From Chalara sp. BL73 (lineage: Eukaryota > Ascomycota > Leotiomycetes > Helotiales): a DNA stretch of 64,000 nucleotides. This document shows positions 30,982-42,127 of the stretch, piece by piece (position 1 is the stretch's first letter; every line of letters begins with the position of its first letter). Position numbers and translations under genes: made by a program. The notes under the pieces are model-generated. The model had not been told where the DNA came from and did no database searches. It saw nothing but the letters and a program-made list of their open reading frames with translations. The stretch is taken from positions 310,001 to 374,000 of the forward strand of contig CAKJVC010000229.1 of the NCBI GenBank assembly GCA_918026815.1. The letters are read 5' to 3'.

Positions 30982-33979
30982 GGTGTTGTTGAAGCAGCGT
31001 GAGTGGTGTTTGTGTAACGATGAGCAAAATATGCGGAAGTAGCGATGAATGTGCTGCCATTTCCTCAGAGGGAAGCCTCCAACCTTATCGCTAGTGCCAA
31101 GGATCCTCTCGCCGCTTTAATGTCTTCCTTCATGCAAGCGTGGGGAAAGAGGGTGGTTGAAGGGTGGTTGAAGGGTGGTTTTTCTCGCCCTACTTTGCTG
31201 GAAAAAGGAAGTCACGTATCTTGGCGCCGCCAGCCTCGTTGCGCCTTGGTTGGTGAGTAGAAGGGTGTTTTGCCCACAGCAGAACCACCCAATCGTGTAC
31301 TCGAATAGAGCTTTCAAACCTATACCACTCGCACCCAACTTGTTTGTTGAGCATCACCAAGTATACCAGGCTCGCTTAAGCCCCTGAAAAAGATGATAGT
31401 CGAGAGGGCATATCTTTCCTGGCCTGAGCTTGAGAATATATTCATAATGTGCAACAAAGTCATACACAACCATGGTGGCGTTTTTACGTTTTAAGACACG
31501 CTCTTATTCTTCCTGGGAAGTTTCTTTCCAAAGGAGGCTACACAAAAGCCACTCTCTGCCTTGCCCATGATGCAAAGTGAAATGCACTTTGTCCATTTCT
31601 ACCATTCCATACATCTGACCAAAGTTTGATCGAGCGTATTGTAGCGCAATTTCGTTGCATCAATTAAATCTTGATGATGCTAAACTGCATTACCATCCAT
31701 ATCTGTAGAGAGTTCCTGAGGAGCATCACCGAAATAACCTTACTACACAGCACACCATGTGCCCATCGCCCAACCCAAAAATTCCTTCTCAACCGCACCT
31801 CCGCATAACTTCGATTGATCCTTGGTGAGATCCTCCACATCTCCACTCTAAGCCAGTTCATCCAGCCAGATTTCGCCCTCGCCTTTAAGCTCGGTTGCAA
31901 GGCCATCCGCTCTCTCCTCTCCTACGGAGTTTGACCTCAGGATAACATTGATTTTGTTTCCCCTTCACTCCATCGCTCAAAGAGCCGCCGCATTGGCTGG
32001 TGGAATTGATTAACATCCAGTGCCTTGCTTTTGCCGACCAGAAATTCAACATCAGGTGTGCTCTGACCCCCCCCCCCCCTCTTCCTCGAATAGTTCAAAG
32101 CCTTGCTTGAATGAATGGCCCCACTCGAGATCCAGATTGACCTTCCATAAAAGAAACTAATTGGGGAGTCAGCTTGAGCAGCGGAGCTTCCCGGCAAATT
32201 CGAGTACTTGATCTCAACGGAGGTGGCACCAGTTTGAGCCTTGAATATGTTTGAGGGCGCATATCCATGCTACCAGTTGCTGCAGTTCTTAGCATTGTCT
32301 TCGTGATGGGGATCATCTACACTAAGTCCTCTCTCTCATCTTCCTTAAGAAGTTGAACAGCATATGGATCGCTTGGGCTGTTGGCACCTTTTGCTTCACC
32401 ACTCTCGCTAATTCCAAGTGAGATGCCGCCCACATTGAGAACGTCTTCAGGAGTGATGAAGAGCTCTAAGCTTTTCCCTCTTCTGGATGATGAAGCTCGC
32501 CCAGCCTTATGAGCTCCGTTATTTGCTTAGCTTTCTCCCACATAGGAACTTTCTCATCCCCTTTCTTCCTTCCATTATCCTTCCATTTCTTCTCTTCAGG
32601 CATCCTCTCCACCACCATTAGACTCTCCCCCTTCTTAGCCTGTAATCCGTTCTCTGCCTCCTCCTCCATCACCCTCTCTAGCTTCTCCTTGATTCTCCCC
32701 TTGCTTGACTCCCGCTCGTCTCAATACCCTCAACATATCCATCATCTCTTCACCCCAAAGCAACCAAACGCCCATCTAATGACTCGTCTCCTTCGACCAC
32801 CCATCCGCCCTCCTTCGCTTCCCAGTTAGTCTCAGTACCGCCCGTGAAACATCCTCCGAGATATCATGTTGAGAACGATCCACATTGATGGGGATTAAGA
32901 CGCTGAATCTGATAGATTTAGAAGGATAGGCTCGGTAAGGCTCGACTCGGGTGACGAACCGGCGCATCTCGATTATCGAGCATGATGTATTGAGATGAAA
33001 AGATTATGATTTCTAGATCCAAGACGGGAGATCAGATCACCCGGTCGTGGCAGGGAACTTCTCCGCGTTACCGAGAGGCCACAGGAAAGGAAGGGTGGTA
33101 TATGCTCTCATGAAACAAGGAAGCAGAAGTAACCTTTATGCTAAAACAGGAACCACGGCAGTAGGTAGCTCGATGGTAAACAGCACAAAAACCTATCTAC
33201 CAAGGGAAGAAACCCCCCTTCCCGCAGCTGAAAAGCTCTGAAAAAAGCCCCGGCCGTCCCGAGCATCTACCACTACCATACGGGCAATGCATTTAGACCG
33301 ACTCCCTTGATCGTTTTTGGGTGAAGCCCGCTATTGTCAGGACAACAGGCGCTCTTTGACGCGCCTACTCTTCTCAGTAATCTTCATCATTTGTGCGTGC
33401 ATGGGTTGTATCATACTCGTGCTCAGACGCCACAATTTTTTCTTTCAAATGAGCCAACCATGAGTATTTTCTGCGCTCCGGCATAGCACCTAGATTCTCA
33501 ACGATTCAAAATCTCAATGGGTCAAATTCCAAGGATAACAAAATAAAGCAACAATCAAGACGGGGTGCAGAACGAAAATTACCAACTGGCTGAGTATAAC
33601 TTGCCATTTGGAAGGATGAGAGGCAGAAGAGCCCGAATTTTATCAATGAAAGGTGTAAATTGAACATGTGATTTCCATGTCATAGCTGCATGATTCCATT
33701 AGAACTGCCCAAATCGTTTGTAGGGGGCTTTCCTCTGTACCTCGAGTAAGCCGTTATGTCACTATGTACTATGCAATAACATATTTCTGGCCATTTCCAA
33801 CAGCGGGCTCCTCTCTTAACCTTCTCCAAAGGTATATGCAACGCCCATATGTATGATTCCAACTCGTACGATCCATAACTCCTATTGAGCTCCAATTTAT
33901 GCAGATCCCGAACGCACACCCATGATACACATTAATGCTATTTCCATCCTGTTCATAACTTGATCAAATCACACCCTGA
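30982..33979. other. Gene-poor 3 kb with decayed locus
   Basis: No intact gene. It holds an 11-bp tandem repeat (GGGTGGTTGAA, 2.7 units, 31151-31180), a run of 13 C at 32067-32079 and a decayed minus-strand locus (separate entry). The part 33000-33979 shows nothing beyond short frames. Confidence 0.5.
31664..32967 (-). pseudogene. Decayed protein-coding locus, family not identified
   Basis: The minus strand shows a chain of protein-like pieces in changing frames. They run from RRFVTRVEPYRAYPSKSIRF near 32960, through a charged helical stretch around 32670-32466 (ERMPEEKKWKDN), to LFITPEDVLNVGGISLGISE near 32460-32400, YSNLPGSSAAQ near 32200 and FERWSEGETKS near 31960. Frames change at about 32467 and 32330, and in-frame stops separate the pieces. 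The pieces look like former exons rather than noise, but I cannot name the family. A set of short exons in a live gene with unusual introns is an alternative I could not make work. Confidence 0.3.
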
Positions 33980-35970
33980 TCAGCTCGATGATCTCTTTTT
34001 GAAGACCTTTTCAAACCCTCTCTTGAAGGCTCCGATCTGTGAAGCATGGTCTTTTCGTGCGGCCGAGATATTCTCTGCTGGCTTTTCTTTTGGCGGTTCA
34101 ATTTTTAATCCAAGTATGCTGCTAAACGTAGGAGCCCTCTTACGATTTCCGGCTGGATCTGATTTGTTCTGCCACACGCCGTCTCGCTTCCAGCCATCTA
34201 TGCAACTTCCTACGACATCCTTTAGGTTTATCGGGCAAGCTGGTGTTAATCCTTGCTCTACAACTTTGTCGTAAATGGTCTTATATGCTGCTGGTGCGAT
34301 TTGCGCCCTGATACGACTGTCCGGAAGCATGGGCGGAGCGATCGGAATCTGGGTGTCTTCCCAATCAGATTCATAATCGTTGCCGGGAGATAACGCTATC
34401 TTCTCTCTAGAGGCGGCTGCCTCAGTTGCGGAAGCTGCAGGGGGAGTCGGAGTCTTCTTGTATGCGAGAGACCCGGAACGTGCTCCGGTCCAAGCGTCAC
34501 GCCGTTCTGTAAAGAATCGCAATCCTTCATTCCATGACATCTCTTTTTCGATATCAACTTTTCTCTGCCACCGACGCTCTCTCGGGGTCTTGCCGTAGGA
34601 GGTTTCATTCTCAATGGCCTGAGCGGGTTTCTCTTCCGTTGCCTGTTAAAATAACTTTGTCAGTCTTGCAGGCAACTATGCGGTTCAACAATTTGGTGCT
34701 TAATGTACTCGTCATCTGCTTGGTCACGTACTGTTAAGTGTCTTTCATGATTGTTATCACTAGAATAGCTCCAATCGTCTCTTTCCTTCCAGTCTAGTGG
34801 CCTAGGCACAACAAGTCAACGACTATAACATCACGACAGACTTGTTGGTCAGGATTCATGAGTCAGAACCTACTCTACGTTTGAGCTACTACCAGCCGCA
34901 TTCTCGGTTTTCACACGCTCCTCTCTGAATGGTGGCTTCTGTTCTTCTACGTTCGATTGTTTTGAGTTCGAGATATCCTTCGAGGGTTGTCCCTCAATAT
35001 CAATAGTCGGCTCTTTTAGTGAAACAACACCGCCCTCTAATTGTGTATCTTTCTCTCCGGCATTAACACTATGAGATATAAGCTAATGTTCGGTTTCCAA
35101 GCATTGAGAGTTTAAGATGCAACCACCACGAACTTCAGCTCTTACCTGGGGACATCACTAGGTGGCCAAGACCAGTCATTCCTAACCCTAGCCGCTAGAT
35201 ATTTCTTGACTGCTTCTCTCTCCGCTTCACGATCTCTGGGTAGTAGTCCTGCTTCATAATTTGTTACTGCATTGGTATTCGCCAGATTCCTTGCTCGCGC
35301 AGCCTTCGACACTGTTGGAGCAGGTTTCCCAGTATTTTCGCTTGCAGTGCTGGACCTCCGCGTCCCGATACCAAATGGCATTTTATCTTCATGTGAGCCT
35401 TTTGGCTTCGATGTACCCTTGTATCCTTCGGTCCCAGCACTTAATGATACTGTATGTGATGCAGACTGCGATTCTTGCTGTACAGCTGGAGGTAATGAAT
35501 GCGATTCAGGCTCTATACTATTCGTGAAACTCGTAGTGGGAGGGGCTGTTTGTAAGGATAGAGAGGTTGTGTTACGAGGCAGGAGCGAAAGTGGTTGCGG
35601 ATCGGGAATACCAGTGCTAGCAGCCGTTGAAGGTGCAACTGCGATGACCACAGGTTAGATTTATCTCAATTTAATACTCCAAGTATGAGCTGCATGTCTT
35701 ACCTTGAATATCTCCACTGGCGTTCACATCTGCATCATCTCTTGCATGCGCAGAGTCATGGTTGATTGTCGTGACACGATGCTCTGGATGCTTTGTCTGG
35801 GGTCTCGAGATTGTATCAGTAGCAGCAGCATCTCGCGACGGGTCCAAATGAACCGCACGAGGAGCAGCGAGGTCGTTGTTGTTGTGCGGATGCGGCCTCG
35901 GCAGCGTCATCTGGGAGGAGTCCAGAACTGAACTAGGTTCTGTGGCTTGGGAAGTATGAGCATAATGCAT
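33980..35970 (-). CDS. Gag1-like clamp domain protein (DUF4050)
   Basis: Five exons (35970-35703, 35638-35146, 35068-34874, 34801-34732, 34642-33980) give about 562 residues. The first ATG used here (35970) is the least certain point; 35910 is an alternative. The conserved family blocks are VRNDWSWPPSDVP (end of exon 2), LDWKERDDWSYSSD (exon 4), RERRWQRKVDIEKEMSWNEG and LRFFTERRDAWTGARSG (exon 5), and a C-terminal helix region ending FKRGFEKVFKKRSSS. The N-terminal 200 residues are low-complexity. In fission yeast, Gag1 helps anchor GATOR at the vacuole and so affects TORC1 signalling. The same role here is inference from the family. Confidence 0.8.
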
Positions 35971-36609
35971 TTTGCTGTGTCGTGTGCCACACTCAAGTAC
36001 CGACCCGACTCCTCCGTGAAATAGTAACCCTGCATCTGTCTGTACCGCACAGTCAAAACGAGACGACAGGAATAATACTGCCAACAGGGCGCTCGGTAGA
36101 TAATAGTGTACACGGGGTCGCTTATAGGGCGAATAATTGTTGGGGTAACCAGAGGACTCTGAGTACTCACTCGATTCAAACGCACACTACACAGTAGAGA
36201 GTGCTATAATTCAGCGCCTGGATTTTCTCCCCAATCCTTGTGCAGATCGCTAAACGCTTGGCCCTTGGCCCTATCTATCTGGACTCTGGGGAAAGCGGCA
36301 CCTACGGCAAAGGCCGTGCCTAAAATGTGTCCACAATGATTCATTCACCTACGTACTCCATCAACAATTATTATATGTTTAAATCTCATCAATAATTGTC
36401 ATTTCACACAAACTAGACTAGTTCTTATCTCAATCCAAACCCACCCTGTATCATTCATCACCTACATCCTGTTGTCAAGTGCTACTTCTGTGCCTATTTC
36501 CCTCTGCCATTTTCGCTCCTGGTTGTCAAAACACAGTGTGGTCACTGACTGCCTGGGTATCAAGACTGGTGTTAGCTTCTACTCCTTAGAAAGTCGTGTA
36601 AATACGAAA
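35971..36609. other. Divergent promoter region
   Basis: About 640 bp between the Gag1-like gene (leftward) and the GNAT gene (rightward). The frame of the first Gag1-like exon stays open some way upstream, so its true start could lie here. No other ORF is supported. Confidence 0.45.
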
Positions 36610-37269
36610 ATGGCCATGCTCGCTTCGTCGTCCTCCTACGAATCTACCAGACTATTCACCAATGATTGGGTCATTACTGTGCCCACCTATCCGAGCCTCA
36701 AGTTTTACCGCTGCTCACCAAAATTTTTCAATGATAGCCTAGAATTAAACGCTGATCCGCGGAACAATCCATTTGCAGCTTCCTCGATCCAGAATCGAGT
36801 TCACGATGCAGAAACATATATTGCCGACAAACGCAGTCTGCTTCAGAGTTATTGTGATTCCGCACAAAAGCATCATGCACTCCATTTCATAGTCAAACTT
36901 GATGATCACACGGCGGGTTCCGGAAGCATAATGGGAAGGGGAGAATGGGCGAATATCGGATGCATGCTCGTTCCAGATGCCCGGGGGCGTGGAATAGGAA
37001 CATTGACCATGAAGCTCTTGCTAAGATTGAGCAACGATGTGAGCGTTACAAGTGTAGGCGCTGGTACTATGAGGGCAAACACACCGATGAGGGGACTGAT
37101 GAAGAAGTTAGGCCTAGAAGAGACGGAGGAGGACTTCTACATTTCAGGCTTCGGTGTTGTACAAGAAGTACAATACAAAGGGATAAATCGAGAGGATTGG
37201 AAGCATTTTGAATTTCAAGTGGAGTTCTTCGAGACTGGCCCTGGAGACATTGAGGCACACTCAAGATAA
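36610..37269 (+). CDS. GNAT-family N-acetyltransferase
   Basis: Single exon, 219 residues from ATG 36610; the frame extends upstream only by a TTG. The acetyl-CoA binding loop is seen as GCMLVPDARGRGIGTLTM (R/Q-x-x-G-x-G pattern), preceded by the beta-strand IGCMLV. It is followed by the helix/strand with MRANTPMRGLMKKLGLEE, the usual end of the fold where a neighbour is displaced. The first 100 residues form the variable acceptor half. The C-terminus is short and acidic. The acceptor (amine, peptide or small molecule) cannot be told. No partner gene is nearby. Confidence 0.85.
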   Translation: MAMLASSSSYESTRLFTNDWVITVPTYPSLKFYRCSPKFFNDSLELNADPRNNPFAASSIQNRVHDAETYIADKRSLLQSYCDSAQKHHALHFIVKLDDHTAGSGSIMGRGEWANIGCMLVPDARGRGIGTLTMKLLLRLSNDVSVTSVGAGTMRANTPMRGLMKKLGLEETEEDFYISGFGVVQEVQYKGINREDWKHFEFQVEFFETGPGDIEAHSR

Positions 37270-38651
37270 ACCTGCTTGCAGAGGCTCAGTTACTGCATCT
37301 TCCGTTTCTCTGCGCGGCAAGAACAGTTGGCTCTTTCTATCAAGGCGCCTCTGTTCCATTGTTGAAGGGTTACCTTTGCTCCAAAAGTTTAACTTGCGGT
37401 ATCTTAAGCTGTAACGGGTGATAGCAAAAACTTGTTCCTTTTCAGGAGATTAGAATTGACTTACAGTTCTGACTCGCAATGTTACATGCATCATATCATA
37501 CCTAATTACCAGCCTAGCCCCTTTAACCTCAAATACAGCTTTTGCCTGCTTTCTCAATTTGCTTACATCTTGTTTCTGAGGTGGCGCGTATTGTTCCTGG
37601 CAGAATTTCTCATTGAGAGAGGATCACTACCAAATCTTCTATCGTGCAATATCTTGTGAAAATTGTCGATATTCGCCTTTATAATCCTTCTAGCATAGCT
37701 GCTGTGAGATGATGTACCGTATTTGTGTTTTTTATGGTTAGGGCGAAAGGAGGAGGAAGTCTGCAACCGCCTTCAACACGGGCAACAACAGACTTCGGAT
37801 TGATTCGCCTTCTCGTGATGAAGAACCACTGATACTGTATGAATAGAGCGCGAAGCTAAAAATAAGCCTCACCTCACAGCCCCATGTTACAACTTTCTGC
37901 ATGAGCCTCCTCCTATTCGCTTATTTCGGAGAAAAGATTGTTGAGGATTGTGATTGGCTCGGAAGCTGCTCTAGGATTGCAGGATTAAGCTTAAAAGCAA
38001 AATGGCGAGCGAGAGGCTGTCATTGGATGATATTTGAAGATACAAGCTTGGCATGGGATGAGGCTGGGGCTACTTTAACTGCTACTTTGCGAATTTGACG
38101 TGCATGATTGTTGCTTCATGCCGGCAGATCTCACACTTTGTGAGACCTCACCAAATAGGTTTCCTCATTTAGTCTTTTGCTCCTTCCCCCCAGATTAAAG
38201 GATTCTCGACGATCAGTATGCAGCCTCCCCCTGTATTATCTAAGCAGCCTTGGCTGACCTCCACCTCAATCAGATCTGTTTCAAACACCATGGCTGGCAG
38301 TGTTGAAGGAAGACTTCGCCCTAAAACACGTGAACACGGAGCCCGACGAGCTGCTAATTTGAGCCTCTCGTGAGCATGCCATGCTTCGTTGGTTATTCTT
38401 GATCCTACCGTATTCTAATCCTCCATGGCTGCGATACAATCCTACGCAGTGTTGCAAAATGCGAAGTCGTTGTATGAGTGAAGAAAAGTATATAGAGAGT
38501 ACGGTTTTCTTGCAAGAAAAATCATTCTCATCATCTACACAATCATCACAACAACAACAACAACAACAACAACAAAATTTTCTTAACACTCTTCTTCTAA
38601 CAACTTTCTACTCTACCACTTCTTTTCTCCAACAAAACGCAAATTGCAAAA
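37270..38651. other. Intergenic 1.4 kb
   Basis: No gene recognised. A (CAA)9 microsatellite is at 38549-38575, in what should be the 5' untranslated leader of the secreted-protein gene; such CAA leaders are unstructured and often allow efficient translation. Confidence 0.5.
38549..38575 (+). repeat. (CAA)9 microsatellite in a likely 5' leader
   Basis: Nine perfect CAA units end 76 bp before the ATG of the secreted protein gene. The surrounding sequence is A/C-rich, as is common in leaders of highly expressed fungal genes. Confidence 0.8.
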
Positions 38652-39191
38652 ATGGTTTCCTTTACTTCCACTACTGCCATCTCTGTCTTCGCTGCTCTCC
38701 TGTTCGCAGTTGAGTCGCAAGCAGCCCTTCCTATGCTCATCAACAAGATGACCGGCAAGCGATCCCTCGTTGAGATGCGCGGCGAGACACGCCTGATGAG
38801 CCGCGATCTTGCTTCCAACTTCAAGGGCTGCGTCGGAACCATAAATAACCCATCGAGCCAGCCAGTTATTGTGCCAATGAAAAAAGGCAAGGTCATGGTC
38901 GACAAGCTCCCTGATGTCTGCGTCACTGAGATCAACGCCTACAAGAAGAAATACCCAGAGAAGATCCAGGGCAAGATCACCGTCAAGGGCAACAGTGTCA
39001 TCTTGGACGCCACTAAGAACGCCGAATTGTACGACTCCATCAACGGCGACCAAAAGGCGACCGGCGCTGCACCAAAGAACGGTGCCTCTCAGCCAAAGCC
39101 AAATGCTAAGTCAGATGCTAAGTCAGATGCTAAGCAAGATGCTAAGCCAGCTGCAAAGCCAGCTGCAAAGCCAGCTGTCCAAGCCAACTAA
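38652..39191 (+). CDS. Small secreted protein with Lys/Ala/Asp repeat tail
   Basis: Single exon, 179 residues. A clear signal peptide (hydrophobic ISVFAALLFAV, likely cut after ESQA near residue 24) is followed by TGKR, a possible Kex2 site near residue 37. The middle (40-130) is a compact hydrophilic domain with only two cysteines (GCVGTINN and DVCVTEIN), possibly one disulfide. The tail has short repeats KSDAKSDAKQDAKPAAKPA, coded by imperfect 12-bp units at about 39104-39177. The context AAAATGGTT suits a fungal start. I do not recognise a family. A secreted or cell-wall associated role is inferred; whether it is effector-like cannot be told. Confidence 0.8.
   Translation: MVSFTSTTAISVFAALLFAVESQAALPMLINKMTGKRSLVEMRGETRLMSRDLASNFKGCVGTINNPSSQPVIVPMKKGKVMVDKLPDVCVTEINAYKKKYPEKIQGKITVKGNSVILDATKNAELYDSINGDQKATGAAPKNGASQPKPNAKSDAKSDAKQDAKPAAKPAAKPAVQAN
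39104..39177 (+). repeat. Coding 12-bp tandem repeats
   Basis: Units such as GCTAAGTCAGAT and GCAAAGCCAGCT repeat about six times in frame, giving the Lys-Ser-Asp-Ala then Lys-Pro-Ala-Ala tail of the secreted protein. Such arrays vary in copy number between strains. Confidence 0.7.
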
Positions 39192-42127
39192 GCGTCTCAT
39201 TCAGTCTTCTGAATTCTTGTACTTGAGCGCGATTTTCGGAATCAGGTTTATATATTTTTCTTTTAGCTGGGGATTGGGGATTGGATTGGGTTTTCCTTTG
39301 TTAACAAAAAAGCGGCATTGCCTGGAGTTTCTGGAGTTTAAAAAAAAGGATCATCAAAAATGGTATCAAGAAAAGGTTTTCTTGATAGAATTCAATAGAA
39401 TTTGACTTCAAACAATCTCTCTTTCATTTACTCTTGCGTGATTTATTATGCCAACCCTGAAATTAAATATTCCCCCAATCCTTTTCGTCCCTATTTTTCC
39501 TACTCGTACAAGTTCACTAGTATATGCTAACGCTCGTTAACAAGAGAAGCTAAAATGCAAGCACTGCCTTCTTGATTCGGACCATGGAGCTCGCACAGGC
39601 GATAGGAAAAAGAGACTGAGTTCAAGAATCACGTATGCCTTGGCATCCTTTTAATGGAAAGCCAGGGTGCAGTAAAATGCTAGCCTAAAGTGGGTCAAAT
39701 TGGGTTATCTTGTAGATAATTCCGCCTCCTAAATATTTGCCGATCCGGAGAAAACTGGCCTTGTGACCGTCTACTTTGGCCACGTGGGCAAGACTATTTG
39801 AGTTGGAGGAAAGATGAGCCAGATTTTCAGACAGGATCCAATGGCAGTCGAAAGGCCATCTAGTTATCTAGGTAAGTTAGCTAACCTTCTTGTACGCCGA
39901 AGATCCAGGAATCGTCGTGCGATCGAAAGTTTGGCGGTGAAGGAGATACAACACGCCTGTAGGTAGATCCGGGGTCCAATATTTTGGAGTTACGAATAAT
40001 TATAGGTTCTCCTCTAGGAAGGCTTCGACAACGACGATAATACTGCTGGTGCTGGTACATCAGAGTTAGATATGTCCTCAACTAGAAATTCGAAACCGAT
40101 TAAAGCCACTGGAGTGGCTTGGTAAGGCTCGCTCAATACATGATTGCAAGTTTCGGGTGGATGGCCAAGTCCACCTCAGGCCTTACAGTATGGAGGAGAG
40201 ATGTCTTTTCTGACGCTCTTGTTGTGTCTCTCAATGTTGTCTAATATAGCAAGGAAGTCTTCTGATATGAGTGTGCTTGTTCTTCCTCCAGCACTCCTCA
40301 GGCTAAAACACTCATGGCCATGACGTGGTGGCCCATGTATACAATATTTCAACCTCAGGAGAATTTCGACCCAGTGAATGAAGTGGTATGTCCCCGGACC
40401 GAATTCTTGGAGATCATTCGTAAGTTCCTAAAAGGAGAGCTAAGGAGAGAAATGTATCCGATGCATAGCACTAAAAGTACTAAGATTCTGTGCAACCAGA
40501 CATATACCACCTGAGAGAATGTATTCTCCTTTCTTTCCGAGACGAAACAAGCAATCTACTCTGGATGCAGAAGATCTATTTCGAGTGTATTCCAATCCAG
40601 GCATGTCGAGGTACTATTATGTGCTAATCTTGGTGTTTCGCGAGGTGAGGGAAGCTTCTTCGATGTCGTTGGCTCCGTGCTTTGACCCGTAATAATGTTC
40701 CCATTTTATCGGCAGCAGATAGGAGTTTATCGGGTGCCAAGGCTAAAGCTTGATTTTCACTCCACTTTCCTACCTACGGCAGATATCACACCATCAACGT
40801 ATCCGCTCTGCTAATATCTCAAACGGAATAAAAATGCCCCAAGGCTGGGAAGGTGGTGTCCCGGTGTCTCGCTGCTGCTCACTAAAATTATCATGTAAAT
40901 TGCTTCAGGAGAATTCTTACCCTTAAAATCTTGTGCTCTGAGTATTGTTTCTGGCTTCTCTCTGCCTAGTCTATCACTTACGACTATGACCATTCGATGG
41001 TGCATCAGGGGATACCATAAACGGTACTAATCAAGCTGACCACAACTCGGACACAAAGGCAATCCTTTGATTGATGACCCAATCTAAGATTCTTCAGGTA
41101 CCTCTGAAGGGGGGCGGGTATTGCTGTGTTGCTGCGTTGCTCGTCAATTTCCGTTTTCTAGTCCCGCAGAACATTTGTGTTTCCAGAGGGCACGGAGGAA
41201 GATAGTGTGGCATTTAGATTTATGGCGGCTACGTGTTTATTGATCATGAAAGAGCCTCAGCATAAACGGGCCTGCATAAGTACTGAACGTATCCACCCTG
41301 TAAGCTTGATACAACTACTATTTCCCCACTCCTGTGAAGATCCTCGCTCAGAGCCGTCCCAGCCAAACTTTATCCCCGCCGTCGGGTATGCCAATCGACC
41401 CACGCTGCTGGGTGCACGGGTCGATCCTTTCTTGCAACGACGGCTCACTCTACTCGAACATGGATGGTGAGATAATAACGTATCTGGGCTGCGTTCCATC
41501 TTAGCGGTGAGCAGAAACATGCTCACATGCTCGTCCATCCGTGGACGCCGACATCTTATCTACCCTCTTAGGGTCCCTTCTTAGTCAACGGGTAAACCTT
41601 CTTCTTTCTAATTACTATCCTTTGGTTATACTGGCTACTCGGATAAGAGAGAAAAAAACTTGCGGCAAGGCGGGCACAAAGCCAAACAGGAGATTATTTG
41701 TGCGCCATTTTTGACATAGAGTCCTCACATGTGGTACGCCTCTGTCAATGCGGAACTTGCTTCTCGAATGAATGTTCGCCACATGCAACTATCCAAGATA
41801 TGCCGTACCTGTCTGGTTGATCTGCATCGTGACACAATCAAGGTCAGTCGGCGCAGCCCTCCATGCATGAATTTCGGCAACTTTGTCGGTACTGTGTTTT
41901 TCAAATATCACAATTTATAACGCTGGAGGCCATTCGGCAATTGGGAGGTGACTATAGATTTCCTCTTTTTTTGTCGATGTAACTGCATGAAGGTTTTGCG
42001 TTCAGGCTCTGTATATGCATCTTACTTTAAACTGGTCGTAATATCAATTGGTAGCATTTCTGGCTGAGGATGCCGGAATGCTCTAGACTTCTATACAGAA
42101 GGGCTTATACTACAGAAAATATATACA
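39192..42127. other. Intergenic 2.9 kb, nothing recognised
   Basis: Many short frames exist on both strands, none longer than about 97 codons with any family resemblance or splice continuity. No repeat structure stands out. It is the second longest gene-poor stretch after 58.8-62.7 kb and may hold a non-coding transcript or an eroded mobile element that I cannot see by eye. Confidence 0.45.

Noticed and set aside
38613..39053. 146-codon minus-strand frame over the secreted-protein gene
   Set aside because: It is the antisense shadow of a gene with a signal peptide and a good start context; it has no ATG of its own support and no family resemblance.
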